Notes: a model not told the origin generated them from the letters alone. DNA of 31,384 nt from JAYEJW01 sp034716535 (GCA_034716535.1 JAYEJW010000384.1:1-31384); one strand, 5' to 3'; numbered from the stretch's first letter, positions 1-8,252 are shown. Program-made: numbers and translations.

Positions 1-68
1 GTACCTTTTACCACGGGTTTGCCGGCTAATACCTCGGGGTCGGAAGCGATGTAGGTTCGCCAATTCAT
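1..68 (-). CDS. DUF433 family protein, N-terminal part only (cut by window edge)
   Basis: The minus strand from an ATG at 68 reads MNWRTYIASDPEVLAGKPVV and then KG before the window ends. This is the typical opening of DUF433 proteins, small (about 75-110 aa) winged-helix-like proteins often found as the antitoxin-side partner of a PIN-like DUF5615 toxin. A ribosome binding site fits: GCGGAGA lies about 7 nt upstream of the ATG. Only 22 codons are visible, so completeness and the expected downstream toxin partner cannot be judged. The family call rests on the SDPEVLAGKPVVKG segment, which is highly characteristic. Confidence 0.75.
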   Translation of the reverse strand, partial: MNWRTYIASDPEVLAGKPVVKG

Positions 69-641
69 TGCGGTTCTCCGCTAGCTGGTAGGCTGCTCGC
101 AGTATTTGATGTACCGTCAGTCTATCGTCGCGGGATCAAGCCTTTCTTCTTGCCTCTGCTCTCGCCAAAGCAACAGGACTCGCACGATCTTGCTAATGCG
201 GCAGTAGTATAGGCCGAAGTTGCCGCCAATTTCTCAGAAGATGGGCTTATCAGGTCTAGTTTTGAAGCATCACGCCAGGCAGCCGGGTCGTGGCGTCAGG
301 CGCAGTCTTGAAGAACCGTAGGTCGGGTTAGCGAAGCGTAACCCGACGTCCACACGGCACCAGTCGGATTACGGCGCACCCCAAACAATCGCGCCAAGAC
401 TCCGGCCCGATGAGAGCGCGCCTAACCCGACCTACTCTCTACTCCCTCTGATGCGGCGTGGATGGTCCGCCGATTTCTAGCCAAGCCAGGTAGGGTGATC
501 CGCGCTCGCTGCGGACCAGATAGGCATCGAATCCTGCCCTCGTCCCGAAGGGTTCCCTTCGCCGGTGACGCCTGTATGATAGTCGCCTCCAATCGGCTAG
601 ACCGACCTCAACGAAAGCCTGAATAAGAAGGGGTGGCGGAC
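69..641. other. Gene-poor intergenic stretch upstream of gltS
   Basis: No convincing coding region is seen between the DUF433 start and gltS. The stretch holds the 118-bp palindromic repeat at 318-435. It also holds a short inverted repeat, GAAGGG-TT-CCCTTC, at 547-560. A possible -10 box, TATGAT, follows at 575-580 with no good -35 box at the right distance. The inverted repeat could be an operator for gltS, but that is only a guess from its position. The part from 70 to 317 is less GC-rich and probably carries the DUF433 promoter; I cannot place it. Confidence 0.5.
318..435. repeat. 118-bp palindromic dispersed repeat, copy 1
   Basis: The element is bounded by perfect 14-bp terminal inverted repeats, GTAGGTCGGGTTAG at 318-331 and CTAACCCGACCTAC at 422-435. 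Just inside the left end there is a second small hairpin (CGGGTTA, then TAACCCG). A second copy of exactly 118 bp lies at 22837-22954 and a shortened 76-bp copy at 30158-30233. The outer arms are conserved and the centre varies. It has no coding capacity, so it is a REP/MITE-like non-autonomous element. Confidence 0.85.
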
Positions 642-1865
642 ATGGAAATCGTAGACGGTACTCTGCAAGTCGAAGCGTTCCTGGCGCTGACGCTCGGCAT
701 CGTCGTACTCTTCGTGGGCAAGCGGCTGAACGATGCCGTCCCGTTTCTCAGGGAGTTCAGCATCCCGGAGCCGGTGACCGGGGGACTGTTGTTCTCCATC
801 CTGTTCGGGATCCTATACGCGCTCTCCGGCGTCGCCGTCGAGTTCGAGCTCGAGGCGCGCGACATCCTGCTCGTCTACTTCTTTACCACCATCGGGATCA
901 ACGCCAGCCTGAAGGACCTCCTCGCCGGCGGCAAGCCATTAGTGATTCTGCTTGCAATCACCATCGCCTACATGGTCGTGCAGAACCTGACGGGCATCTC
1001 GGTGGCCGCCATGTTCGATCTGCCCACCCCCGTCGGGCTGCTTGGCGGAACCGTCTCCCTGATCGGCGGGCACGGCACTGCGATCGCCTGGGCACCCCGG
1101 ATCGCCGAGGACTTCGCGGTCGCCAACGCCATGGAGATCGGGATCGCCTGTGCCACCTTCGGCCTGATCCTGGCGAGCCTCATGGGTGGACCCATCGCCA
1201 AGTTCCTGATCACGCGCCACGATCTCAAGCCGGAGAAACAGCAGGTCCAGGACGTCGGGGTGTCGGATGATAAGCGCAAGGAAGGCATCGGCCACCTCGA
1301 CTTCCTGGACGCCATACTCGCCATCCACATCAGCGCCATCGTCGGTCTGCTGTTGAACGAGGGATTGGCGGAGCTCGGCCTCAAGCTGCCGCTGTTCGTC
1401 ACCTGCCTGTTCGCAGGCATCCTCATCACGAACCTGGTCCCGAGGAACTGGCCGCGTATCACGGGAACCGATTGGCCGACCCGCACCCCCGCCATGGCCC
1501 TGATCGCCGACATCTCGTTGGGCACCTTCCTCGCGATGTCCCTGATGAGCATGCAGCTGTGGACCCTGGTCGACCTCGCCGGGCCCATCCTGACGATCCT
1601 GGGCGCGCAATTCCTGGTGGCTATCGCCGTCAACCTGTTCATTGTCTTCCCCGCCATGGGGCGCAACTACGACGCGGCGGTGGTGTCGGCCGGATTCGGC
1701 GGAATCTCGTTGGGCTCGACCCCGACCGCAATGGCCAACATGTCCGCAGTGACCCACCGCTATGGGACCTCGCACCTGGCCTTCATCATCGTCCCGCTGG
1801 TCTGCGCCTTCTTCATCGACCTGGTCAATGCCTTGCTCATACCGTTCTTCCTCACCAACTTCTGA
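642..1865 (+). CDS. gltS: Sodium/glutamate symporter GltS
   Basis: This inner-membrane protein of 407 aa is expected to import glutamate with sodium. The sequence is hydrophobic throughout, with about ten membrane segments. It shows family signatures: the N-terminal IPEPVTGGLL segment, the glycine-rich GGTVSLIGGHGTAIAWAP around residues 130-147, and the matching second-half motif SAGFGGISLGSTPTAMAN near residues 350-367. These two re-entrant glycine-rich loops are typical of GltS inverted repeats. Length matches the family (about 400 aa). I chose the ATG at 642 because AAGAAGGGG lies 8 nt upstream; an in-frame GTG at 633 overlaps that site. A lipoprotein gene starts 53 nt downstream on the same strand. 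Confidence 0.93.
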   Translation: MEIVDGTLQVEAFLALTLGIVVLFVGKRLNDAVPFLREFSIPEPVTGGLLFSILFGILYALSGVAVEFELEARDILLVYFFTTIGINASLKDLLAGGKPLVILLAITIAYMVVQNLTGISVAAMFDLPTPVGLLGGTVSLIGGHGTAIAWAPRIAEDFAVANAMEIGIACATFGLILASLMGGPIAKFLITRHDLKPEKQQVQDVGVSDDKRKEGIGHLDFLDAILAIHISAIVGLLLNEGLAELGLKLPLFVTCLFAGILITNLVPRNWPRITGTDWPTRTPAMALIADISLGTFLAMSLMSMQLWTLVDLAGPILTILGAQFLVAIAVNLFIVFPAMGRNYDAAVVSAGFGGISLGSTPTAMANMSAVTHRYGTSHLAFIIVPLVCAFFIDLVNALLIPFFLTNF

Positions 1866-1918
1866 GGGCCTGCAATAGACTGTACACAATGCCTCCCGTT
1901 GCCGTGGCGCAGGTTCCG

Positions 1919-2563
1919 ATGCAATCCCTATCCCGTTGCTGTCTGGTCCTCTCCGCCTGCGCCATCATCGCCGGCGGTTGCGCTGGACCCGAAGTGGCCC
2001 AGGAGCCGCGCCCCGCTCCGATAGCGAAGCCCGTTCGATTCGAGTCGACGGAGCTCGGGGTCAGGCTGCTGAAGACCCTTGGGGAGGGGGACGAGGAAAC
2101 GTTGGTGCAGGACCCGGGTTGGCTCGAGTATGTACTCGAGATCGAGAACCGCAGCCGAGCGCCCCTGACCGTACGAAACGTCAAGCTTCTGAACCGGGAC
2201 GGTCGTTATCTGGACTCCGCCTCGACCTATCAGGAGATTACCGCACCGCCGGACGCCGCATCCGAGTTGGCCGGCGATGTGGCGACACGCGCCGCGGGCA
2301 CCGCAGCGGGACAGGTCATCCCTTACGGCGGGCATATCGTGAGCCTGATTACGGGCGCCGCGTCGATCTCGGCGGCGGAAGCGAAGACGAACGCCCAGCG
2401 TGATTTCGCCCTGCGGAAGCTGAAGAACGTCGAGCTCGCGCCCGCGGGCAGGGTGAAGGGCAGCGCTTACTTGCCCAACATCCAGAATCGGAAGGCCCTG
2501 GTTATCGACTATGGCCACGGCGACCGGTCGGAGCGTATCGAGCTCCCCTTGTCTTCGAGCTAA
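1919..2563 (+). CDS. Putative lipoprotein of unknown function
   Basis: This 214-aa protein has a short lipoprotein-type signal (MQSLSRCCLVLSACAIIAGG then C). Cys21, preceded by AGG, is the likely lipidated residue; Cys14 after LSA is an alternative. The mature part holds a predicted beta-rich domain (WLEYVLEIENRSRAPLTV, residues 61-78) that resembles the immunoglobulin-like folds of surface lipoproteins. An alanine/glycine-rich stretch follows around residues 115-150. I do not recognise the family. The start at 1919 has a modest AGG 8 nt upstream; an in-frame ATG at 1889 would put a non-signal extension in front. It follows gltS by 53 nt and may share its transcript, but no functional link to glutamate uptake is evident. 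Confidence 0.7.
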   Translation: MQSLSRCCLVLSACAIIAGGCAGPEVAQEPRPAPIAKPVRFESTELGVRLLKTLGEGDEETLVQDPGWLEYVLEIENRSRAPLTVRNVKLLNRDGRYLDSASTYQEITAPPDAASELAGDVATRAAGTAAGQVIPYGGHIVSLITGAASISAAEAKTNAQRDFALRKLKNVELAPAGRVKGSAYLPNIQNRKALVIDYGHGDRSERIELPLSSS

Positions 2564-2625
2564 CGCGCATGGCGGTGCGCCACCCGCGGAGGATGCAAGT
2601 GAGGTATCGCAGAGCCCCAGCTCCG

Positions 2626-2649
2626 CCCCTCTCCCCCGGGGGAGAGGGG
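2626..2649. repeat. Perfect 24-bp palindrome between genes
   Basis: CCCCTCTCCCCC at 2626-2637 is followed directly by its exact reverse complement at 2638-2649, with no loop. It lies between the lipoprotein stop and the DUF302 gene. With no loop and no T-run it is a poor terminator. Short C/G-rich palindromes of this CTCTCCCC/GGGGAGAG type are common as dispersed intergenic repeats in proteobacteria; no second copy is in this window. Confidence 0.7.
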
Positions 2650-2763
2650 GATAAGGAGCGCCTGCGGCGCGTATCCTCATGGTAAATTCGCTCAAGTCCG
2701 AACAGCGTCCTGTTTCGCCTGCACCGCCCCTGTTGACCCATCACAACCGACCCGAGATCAACC

Positions 2764-3219
2764 ATGAAACGACTCTTACTCCCGATCGCCCTTTTGTTGC
2801 TAACGTTCCACGCCACCGCCCATGCGGAGAACGGCCTGGTATCCGTCAAGAGCTCCCACGACGTCCCAGCGACCGCCGACAGGCTCGTTGGCGCGCTGGA
2901 GGAGAAGGGACTGACGATTTTCGCCCGCATCGACCATGCCGCGGGCGCCGAAAAGGTCGGGATGTCCCTCGCCCCGACCAAGCTGATCATCTTCGGCAAT
3001 CCCAAGTCGGGGACACCGCTGATGCACTGCAATCGCACCGTGGCCATCGATCTGCCCCTGAAGGCGCTCATCTGGCAAGACGACGAGGGAGAGGTCTGGC
3101 TGACCTACAACGACCCCGGCTACCTCGACCGACGCCACGAGCTCACGGGCTGCGACAAGGTGCTCGGAAACATCAGCAAGGCGCTCGCCGGATTCGCCGA
3201 GGCGGCGACGGGAAAGTAG
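2764..3219 (+). CDS. Periplasmic DUF302 domain protein
   Basis: The 151-aa product begins with a Sec signal peptide (MKRLLLPIALLLLTFHATAHA, cleaved near residue 21). It then has one DUF302 domain. The family pattern is visible: an early VKSSHDVPATADRLVGALEEKG helix region, the IDHAAGAEKVG segment, TKLIIFGNPKSGTPLM, then LPLKALIWQDDEGEVWLTYN. DUF302 proteins are small alpha/beta proteins of unknown activity, often found with periplasmic redox or sulfur genes. The start has only a weak GAG-type binding site. The gene ends 8 nt before the converging recQ stop, so the two transcripts face each other. Confidence 0.88.
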   Translation: MKRLLLPIALLLLTFHATAHAENGLVSVKSSHDVPATADRLVGALEEKGLTIFARIDHAAGAEKVGMSLAPTKLIIFGNPKSGTPLMHCNRTVAIDLPLKALIWQDDEGEVWLTYNDPGYLDRRHELTGCDKVLGNISKALAGFAEAATGK

Positions 3220-3227
3220 CGCGGCCG

Positions 3228-5060
3228 CTACGGCAAGGTGTCGACGGGTTCCGACAGGGGTCCTTCGGCGGAGTAACGGCCGAGCACCTGGAGGAACTCG
3301 TAGCCGTACTGGGCGAGCTTGCGCTCGCCGACCCCTTCGAGCAGCGCGAGCCGGGCCAGGTTCTGGGGCCGATGCTCGACCATCTGCATGAGCACGGCAT
3401 CGTGGAAGATGACGTAGGGCGGCACCCCCTGCTCTGCCGCCAACTCCCGGCGCTTGGCCCGCAGGGCCTCCCAGAGCTCCTGATCCACACCGCTGAGCCC
3501 AGTGGTCCGCTCCTCCCGGCGGCGGCGCTCCGGCTTTCGGTCCCGGCGCAGGTGTAGCGGCTGCTCGCCCCGCAGCACCGGCCTTGCAGACTCGGTGAGC
3601 AGCAGGGAACCGTGTCCCTCCACGTCCACGTTCAGCAGACCTCGCGCCACCAGCTGCCTGAAGACGGACCGCCACTGGACCTCCTCCAGCTCTTCGCCGA
3701 TACCGAACACCTTGAGCCGGTCGTGCCCGAAGCGCCGGATGCGCCCGTCGTCCTTCCCCCGCAGGACAGCGACGAGATAGTTGACGCCGAAGCGCTGTCC
3801 GGTGCGATAGACGGCAGACATGGCCTGTTGGGCGGCGAGCGTGCCGTCCCAGGTCTCAGGCGGATCGAGGCAGTTGTCGCAGTTGCCGCAGGGCGCGGAC
3901 AAACGGTCGCCGAAGTAGCGCAGCAGTGTCTCGCGGCGGCAGCTCGTGATCTCGCACAGGCCCAACATGGCCTCGAGCTTGCGCCGCTCGATGGCCTTGT
4001 GGCGCTCGTCCGCCTCCGACTGCTCCATCATCTGGCGCAGGGTCAGTACGCCCTGCAGCCCATAGGCCATCCAGGCGTCCGCAGGCAGGCCGTCCCGCCC
4101 TGCCCGGCCCGTCTCCTGATAGTAGGCCTCGACGCTCTTGGGCAGATCCAGATGGGCGACGAAACGCACGTCCGGCTTATCGATGCCCATGCCGAAGGCG
4201 ATGGTCGCGCAGATGACGACCCCGTCCTCCCGCAGGAAACGCTCCTGGTGCCGCTGGCGGGTCTCTGCAGGGAGGCCGGCGTGATAAGGCAGCGCCGTCC
4301 AGCCCTTGGCGGACAACCACTCGGCAACGGACTCCACCTTCCGTCGGGACAGGCAGTAGACGATGCCCGCATCGCCGGGATGCTCCCGCTGCAGGAAGCG
4401 GTGGAGCTGGTTCTTTGCGTCCCGAGGCTGGCCGATGCGGTAGCGAATGTTGGGCCGGTCGAAGCCGCCGATGAACGGCCTGGCGGACTGGAGCGCCAGA
4501 CGCTCGCGAACGTCGTTGCGGGTGGGCTCGTCCGCGGTGGCCGTGAGGGCGATGCGCGGAACGCCCGGAAACTGCTCGACGAGCAGGTTCAGCTGGGTGT
4601 ATTCAGGGCGGAAGTCGTGCCCCCACTGGGAAACGCAGTGGGCCTCGTCGATGGCGAACAGACTGATGCGGATGCGGCCGAGCAGATCGAGCGCCCGTGC
4701 GGTGACCAATCGCTCGGGGGCCATGTACAGCAGCTCCAGCTCGCCCGCGAGCAAGGCCCGCTCGACGCGACGTGCCTCCTCGGGCGTCAGCGTCGAGTTC
4801 AGGAAGGCCGCCCGCACGCCGTTTTGGCGCAGGGCCTCGACCTGGTCCTGCATCAGGGCGATGAGCGGTGAGATCACCACCCCGACGCCGGGGCGCAGCA
4901 GAGCGGGGATCTGGTAGCACAGGGACTTGCCCCCGCCCGTGGGCATGAGCACCAGGGCGTCCCCGCCGGCGCCCACATGCTCGATGACCGCCGCCTGCTG
5001 CCCGCGAAACTCCCGGTAGCCGAAGACCGAGTGGAGGATTTCCTGCGCTGCGTTTTCCAT
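3228..5060 (-). CDS. recQ: ATP-dependent DNA helicase RecQ (classic, with HRDC domain)
   Basis: This 610-aa 3'-5' DNA helicase acts in recombination and replication-fork repair. Domains in order: the helicase core with Walker A TGGGKS (residues 41-46) and DEAH box (138-141), the family motif HCVSQWGHDFRPEY, motif VI QETGRAGRDG, the zinc-binding four-cysteine subdomain (CEITSC, then CGNCDNC), an RQC winged helix, and a C-terminal HRDC domain (GVDQELWEALRAKRRELAAE onward). Length equals the usual RecQ of about 610 aa. ATG at 5060 gives the normal N-terminus; an in-frame ATG at 5084 adds eight residues, and neither has a strong ribosome site. The gene starts 29 nt after a truncated trkH remnant, so its original promoter may have been altered. 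It converges with the DUF302 gene. Confidence 0.95.
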   Translation of the reverse strand: MENAAQEILHSVFGYREFRGQQAAVIEHVGAGGDALVLMPTGGGKSLCYQIPALLRPGVGVVISPLIALMQDQVEALRQNGVRAAFLNSTLTPEEARRVERALLAGELELLYMAPERLVTARALDLLGRIRISLFAIDEAHCVSQWGHDFRPEYTQLNLLVEQFPGVPRIALTATADEPTRNDVRERLALQSARPFIGGFDRPNIRYRIGQPRDAKNQLHRFLQREHPGDAGIVYCLSRRKVESVAEWLSAKGWTALPYHAGLPAETRQRHQERFLREDGVVICATIAFGMGIDKPDVRFVAHLDLPKSVEAYYQETGRAGRDGLPADAWMAYGLQGVLTLRQMMEQSEADERHKAIERRKLEAMLGLCEITSCRRETLLRYFGDRLSAPCGNCDNCLDPPETWDGTLAAQQAMSAVYRTGQRFGVNYLVAVLRGKDDGRIRRFGHDRLKVFGIGEELEEVQWRSVFRQLVARGLLNVDVEGHGSLLLTESARPVLRGEQPLHLRRDRKPERRRREERTTGLSGVDQELWEALRAKRRELAAEQGVPPYVIFHDAVLMQMVEHRPQNLARLALLEGVGERKLAQYGYEFLQVLGRYSAEGPLSEPVDTLP

Positions 5061-5089
5061 GGGCGCGTAGAGTACGCCCTGCATGCCCG

Positions 5090-5704
5090 TCAGATCCAGG
5101 TCGCGGAGACGATGAGGACCAGCTTGGCCTGAGGCTCGAGCGCGGCGATCTCGAGTGTGGAGAACCCGGTTCCGGTCTGGGCGGAGAATGCCTGGGACAA
5201 CGCATCGGCGGGTGTGAGCCGCCCGATCAGCCACAGCAACAGGACGACGATGCCGAGTCCTCCAAACCATTGCATCCACCCCCGGGTGAACAGGAAGGCA
5301 TCGGACTTGGACGCCGGGTCGGAGACCAGGGTGAGCCCCGTTGTAGTAACGCCGGACACGGCCTCGAACCAGGCATCCAATAGCCCCAGGCCGCCCGCCG
5401 TCACGGGAAAGGTCATGAGCGCCGCCGCCAGCACGAACACCAGCACCGTGACCACCAGCGCCTCGTTGGCCCGCAGGGCCCTGTTGCCCGCCGGCATGCG
5501 GGCGCAGGCGCCCAAGACGAGGGCCGGAAGCAGAGCACCGAGCAGCAGGTGCATCCCCAGCTGCCAGTCGCTGCTCGCACCGGCGAAGAGCGTGGGCACC
5601 GCCACGAGCGCCGCCAGCATGAGGGAAAGCTGGCCCAGATGACGGCAGATGACCACCGGCCGCACCGGGGCCATGAGGGGACGGACATGCGGATACAGAC
5701 TCAT
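5090..5704 (-). pseudogene. trkH: TrkH-type potassium transporter, internally deleted and truncated remnant
   Basis: The readable frame gives 204 aa. It begins like a normal TrkH/KtrB subunit, with membrane segments and the first potassium-filter loop AVSGVTTTGLTL. After the following WFGGLGIVVLLL segment it jumps, within about 25 residues, to a later filter loop, SAQTGTGFSTLEIAALEPQA, and stops at VSATWI. Complete family members are about 480 aa with four filter loops, so roughly the second loop and its surroundings, and everything after the third loop, are missing. This reads as an in-frame internal deletion plus loss of the C-terminus. A functional potassium channel is unlikely. The remnant lies between the IclR gene and recQ on the same strand. 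Confidence 0.8.
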
Positions 5705-5766
5705 GGATCAGGTACCCCCACGGCCGCAGGGACGGAGATCGGCCACGAGACTCTGCTCGACGTCTC

Positions 5767-6522
5767 TTATGATGAATCCACGAAGCCCAGCCGCTCGGAG
5801 ACACGTCTCCCCGCCTCCATCACCAGGGGCACCCAGTCGTCGCGCCGCCGATCCCTCGGCGCGGAGACGGAAAGCCCCGCCACCGCTTGGCCCTCTGCGT
5901 CACGAACGAGCACACCGATGCAACCGACCCCCAGCTCCGCCTCCTCGTCGTCGAACGCGTAGCCCTGATCGAGTGCCCTGCGCGCCTCCTCCAACAGGGT
6001 CCGCGTGTCCTTGATGCTGTTGCGCGTATAGGGCGGGAGCCCCGTGCGCAATGCGTAACCGCGTATTTCCGCATCCCCCGCGATCCCCAGGAACAGCTTG
6101 CCCACGGCGGTCACGTGCAGGGGAGCGCGGCTGCCCACCACCTGCTCCACCCGCATCATCTGGCTGGAGGCGACGCGCTCCACATAGACCACCTCGTCCC
6201 GGTCGCGCAGGCTCAGGTTCACAGTCTCTCCCACCTGATCGCGCAGCCATTCCATGACCGGCGGCGCCACCCGGCGCACGTCCAGCTGGGTGCCGACCTT
6301 GGAGGCGAGCTGCAGCAGCCGAACGCCGAGCTTGTAACGGCCGGAGCCCTCCCGCTCCACATAGCCGTGGGCCATGAGGGAGGTGAGGATCCGCGAGGCG
6401 GTGGACGGATGCAGCTGGGCATCCGCGGAGAGCACCTTGAGGCTGGCGAGGCCGCCGGACCGGGCCAGAGCATCGAGGAGGGCGGCGGCACGGTCGATCA
6501 CCTGAATCGAGCTCTTGGTCAT
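5767..6522 (-). CDS. IclR-family transcriptional regulator, probable controller of the glc operon
   Basis: The 251-aa protein has the IclR layout: an N-terminal winged HTH (about residues 8-65, with HPSTASRILTSLMAHGYVER as the recognition region) and a C-terminal effector-binding domain (about 80-250), including the conserved TAVGKLFL and GVGCIGVLVRDAEGQAVAGL segments. IclR proteins bind small organic acids and act as repressors or activators. The ATG at 6522 is preceded by GGAG at good distance; an upstream TTG at 6555 is less likely. It is divergent from glcD with 158 nt between the two starts, which suggests that it regulates glycolate use. E. coli uses a GntR-type regulator (GlcC) for this, so a different family would have taken the role here. 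Confidence 0.92.
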   Translation of the reverse strand: MTKSSIQVIDRAAALLDALARSGGLASLKVLSADAQLHPSTASRILTSLMAHGYVEREGSGRYKLGVRLLQLASKVGTQLDVRRVAPPVMEWLRDQVGETVNLSLRDRDEVVYVERVASSQMMRVEQVVGSRAPLHVTAVGKLFLGIAGDAEIRGYALRTGLPPYTRNSIKDTRTLLEEARRALDQGYAFDDEEAELGVGCIGVLVRDAEGQAVAGLSVSAPRDRRRDDWVPLVMEAGRRVSERLGFVDSS

Positions 6523-6551
6523 GGCTCCGACGATCTTTTCACGATGTGTCT

Positions 6552-6566
6552 GCAATTGTATATTGC
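6552..6566. promoter_or_regulatory. Candidate IclR operator in the divergent IclR-glcD region
   Basis: GCAATTGTATATTGC is a 15-bp imperfect palindrome with 5-bp perfect arms (GCAAT and ATTGC) around TGTAT. IclR-family proteins typically bind palindromes of about this size in divergent promoter regions. The site is in the AT-rich part of the spacer, 30 nt upstream of the regulator start and 115 nt upstream of glcD. Assignment is inferred from position and symmetry only. Confidence 0.45.
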
Positions 6567-6680
6567 GAAAGACTTATCGGCACCCGGTTGTTCCGAAGGA
6601 TGCCGCCCCAAGGTTTTCAGCGGTGCGCCGACGACCCCCGTCTGCCGCGCGAAAAACCGTCTTCCTGTCCGAGGTAAAGC

Positions 6681-8174
6681 TTGAGCGTGCACCTGCCCCA
6701 GCGCCCTGATCCAGATCCCGCCGAGCGCTCGGCGCTGCTCATGGAGCTTCGTTCCTTTCTGCCCGACGACTCGGTGCTGGAACAGGAGGAGGAGCTCAGG
6801 CCCTACGAGTGCGACGGGCTCTCCGCATACCGCCAGCTCCCCCTGCTTGTGGTGCTGCCGCGCACCCTGGAGCAGGTCCGGCGCGTCATGCGCCTCTGCC
6901 GCGAGCGCAATGTGCCTGTCGTCGCCCGCGGCGCGGGTACGGGGCTCTCGGGCGGGGCCCTGCCGCTTGCCGACGGCGTCGTGCTGAGCCTCGCCCGCTT
7001 CAACCGCATCCTGGGCATCGATCCCGACAACCGCACCGCCCGCGTGCAGCCTGGCGTGCGTAACCTGGCCATCTCCGAGGCCGCCGCCCCCCACGGCCTC
7101 TATTATGCCCCGGACCCCTCCTCCCAGATCGCCTGCACCATCGGCGGCAATGTGGCGGAGAACTCCGGCGGCGTGCATTGCCTGAAGTACGGCCTTACCG
7201 TGCACAACGTGCTCCGAATCAGGCTGGTCACCGTCGACGGCGAGCTCCTTGAGATCGGGGGCGAGCGCCTGGACTCCCCCGGCTACGACCTTCTGGCGCT
7301 TGTGATCGGCTCCGAGGGCATGCTCGGGGTGGTGGTGGAGGTCACGGTGCGGCTGCTACCGGTCCCGGAACGGGCCCAGGTGGTGCTGGCGGCCTTCGAT
7401 GACGTGGAGAAGGCGGGCACCGCCGTGGGCGAGATCATCGCCGCCGGCATCATCCCTGCCGGCCTCGAGATGATGGACGGCCCCGCTATCCAGGCGGCCG
7501 AGGATTTCGTCCACGCCGGTTATCCCACGGACGCCGCCGCCATCCTTCTGTGCGAGGTCGACGGCACCAACCAGGAGGTCTCGGAGCACATCCTTCGGGT
7601 ACGGGAGCTGCTGCAACAGGGTGGCGCCACCGAGGTACGCACCGCTACCGACGATGCCGAGCGAATGCGCTTCTGGCAGGGCCGCAAGGCCGCCTTTCCG
7701 GCCGTGGGGCGGGTCTCCCCGGACTACTACTGCATGGACGGAACCATCCCCCGCCGCCGCCTGCCCGAGGTGCTGCGCCGCACCGCGGAGCTGTCCCGGG
7801 AATACGGCCTGGCCGTCGCCAACGTGTTTCACGCCGGCGACGGGAATCTGCACCCCTTGATCCTCTACGATGCGAACAACCCGGGCGAGCTGGAGCGCAC
7901 AGAGGAGCTGGGCGGCAAGATCCTGGAGCTGTGCGTGGAGGTGGGAGGCACCATCACAGGCGAGCACGGCGTGGGAATCGAGAAGATCGGGCAGATGTGC
8001 GTTCAGTTCGACAAGGCCGAGCTGGAGCAATTCAACGCCGTGAAACGCGCCTTCGACCCGAAGGAGCTGCTCAATCCCGGAAAGGGGGTGCCCACGCCGC
8101 GGCGATGCTCCGAGTACCGGCAACTGCCGGATCGCAGGCACGGGTGCGATCACAGCACTCGGGGTCATTCCTAG
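6681..8174 (+). CDS. glcD: Glycolate oxidase FAD subunit GlcD
   Basis: GlcD is the FAD-binding catalytic subunit of the membrane-associated glycolate dehydrogenase that turns glycolate into glyoxylate. The 497-aa protein has an FAD-binding PCMH domain in the first half (ARGAGTGLSGGALP, then IGGNVAENSGGVHCLKYG). A C-terminal FAD-linked oxidase domain carries the motifs NVFHAGDGNLHPLI and GTITGEHGVGIEK. It starts with TTG at 6681, supported by GAGG 6 nt upstream (GAGGTAAAGC then TTG); no better start is available. It is the first gene of glcD-glcE-glcF-exporter and is divergent from an IclR regulator. The last 15-20 residues, after NPGKGVPTPRRC, run towards a dispersed repeat and look less conserved. 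Confidence 0.95.
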   Translation: MSVHLPQRPDPDPAERSALLMELRSFLPDDSVLEQEEELRPYECDGLSAYRQLPLLVVLPRTLEQVRRVMRLCRERNVPVVARGAGTGLSGGALPLADGVVLSLARFNRILGIDPDNRTARVQPGVRNLAISEAAAPHGLYYAPDPSSQIACTIGGNVAENSGGVHCLKYGLTVHNVLRIRLVTVDGELLEIGGERLDSPGYDLLALVIGSEGMLGVVVEVTVRLLPVPERAQVVLAAFDDVEKAGTAVGEIIAAGIIPAGLEMMDGPAIQAAEDFVHAGYPTDAAAILLCEVDGTNQEVSEHILRVRELLQQGGATEVRTATDDAERMRFWQGRKAAFPAVGRVSPDYYCMDGTIPRRRLPEVLRRTAELSREYGLAVANVFHAGDGNLHPLILYDANNPGELERTEELGGKILELCVEVGGTITGEHGVGIEKIGQMCVQFDKAELEQFNAVKRAFDPKELLNPGKGVPTPRRCSEYRQLPDRRHGCDHSTRGHS

Positions 8175-8192
8175 CTCAGGCCCGTAGCAAGA

Positions 8193-8252
8193 GAGAGTCT
8201 CACGCGAAGCCGCGAAGGACGCGAAGCAGATCTCTTGGCCTGATGACTGGAC
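8193..8252 (+). repeat. Dispersed 60-bp repeat, copy A (inside glc operon)
   Basis: The segment AGAGTCTCACGCGAAGCCGC followed by GAAGGACGCGAAG and an ATCT..TGGC.TGA.GACT tail matches the segment at 21084-21143 with only a few differences. Repeats of this CGCGAAG-rich kind (related to the CGCAAAGACGCAAAG type) are common in proteobacterial intergenic DNA. This copy separates glcD from glcE by 136 nt, whereas the later genes of the operon are nearly contiguous. Confidence 0.7.

Noticed and set aside
318..435. The GTAGGTCGGGTTAG repeats as integron attC sites, given the integrase remnant near copy 3
   Set aside because: The core sequences stand in the reverse order (GTTA.. outermost left, ..TAAC right) compared with attC (RYYYAAC..GTTRRRY), there are no cassettes between copies, and the copies are up to 22 kb apart.
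3228..5804. An 858-aa RecQ with a long N-terminal extension
   Set aside because: The extra 248 codons are an out-of-frame reading of the trkH remnant; the family N-terminus begins at the ATG at 5060.
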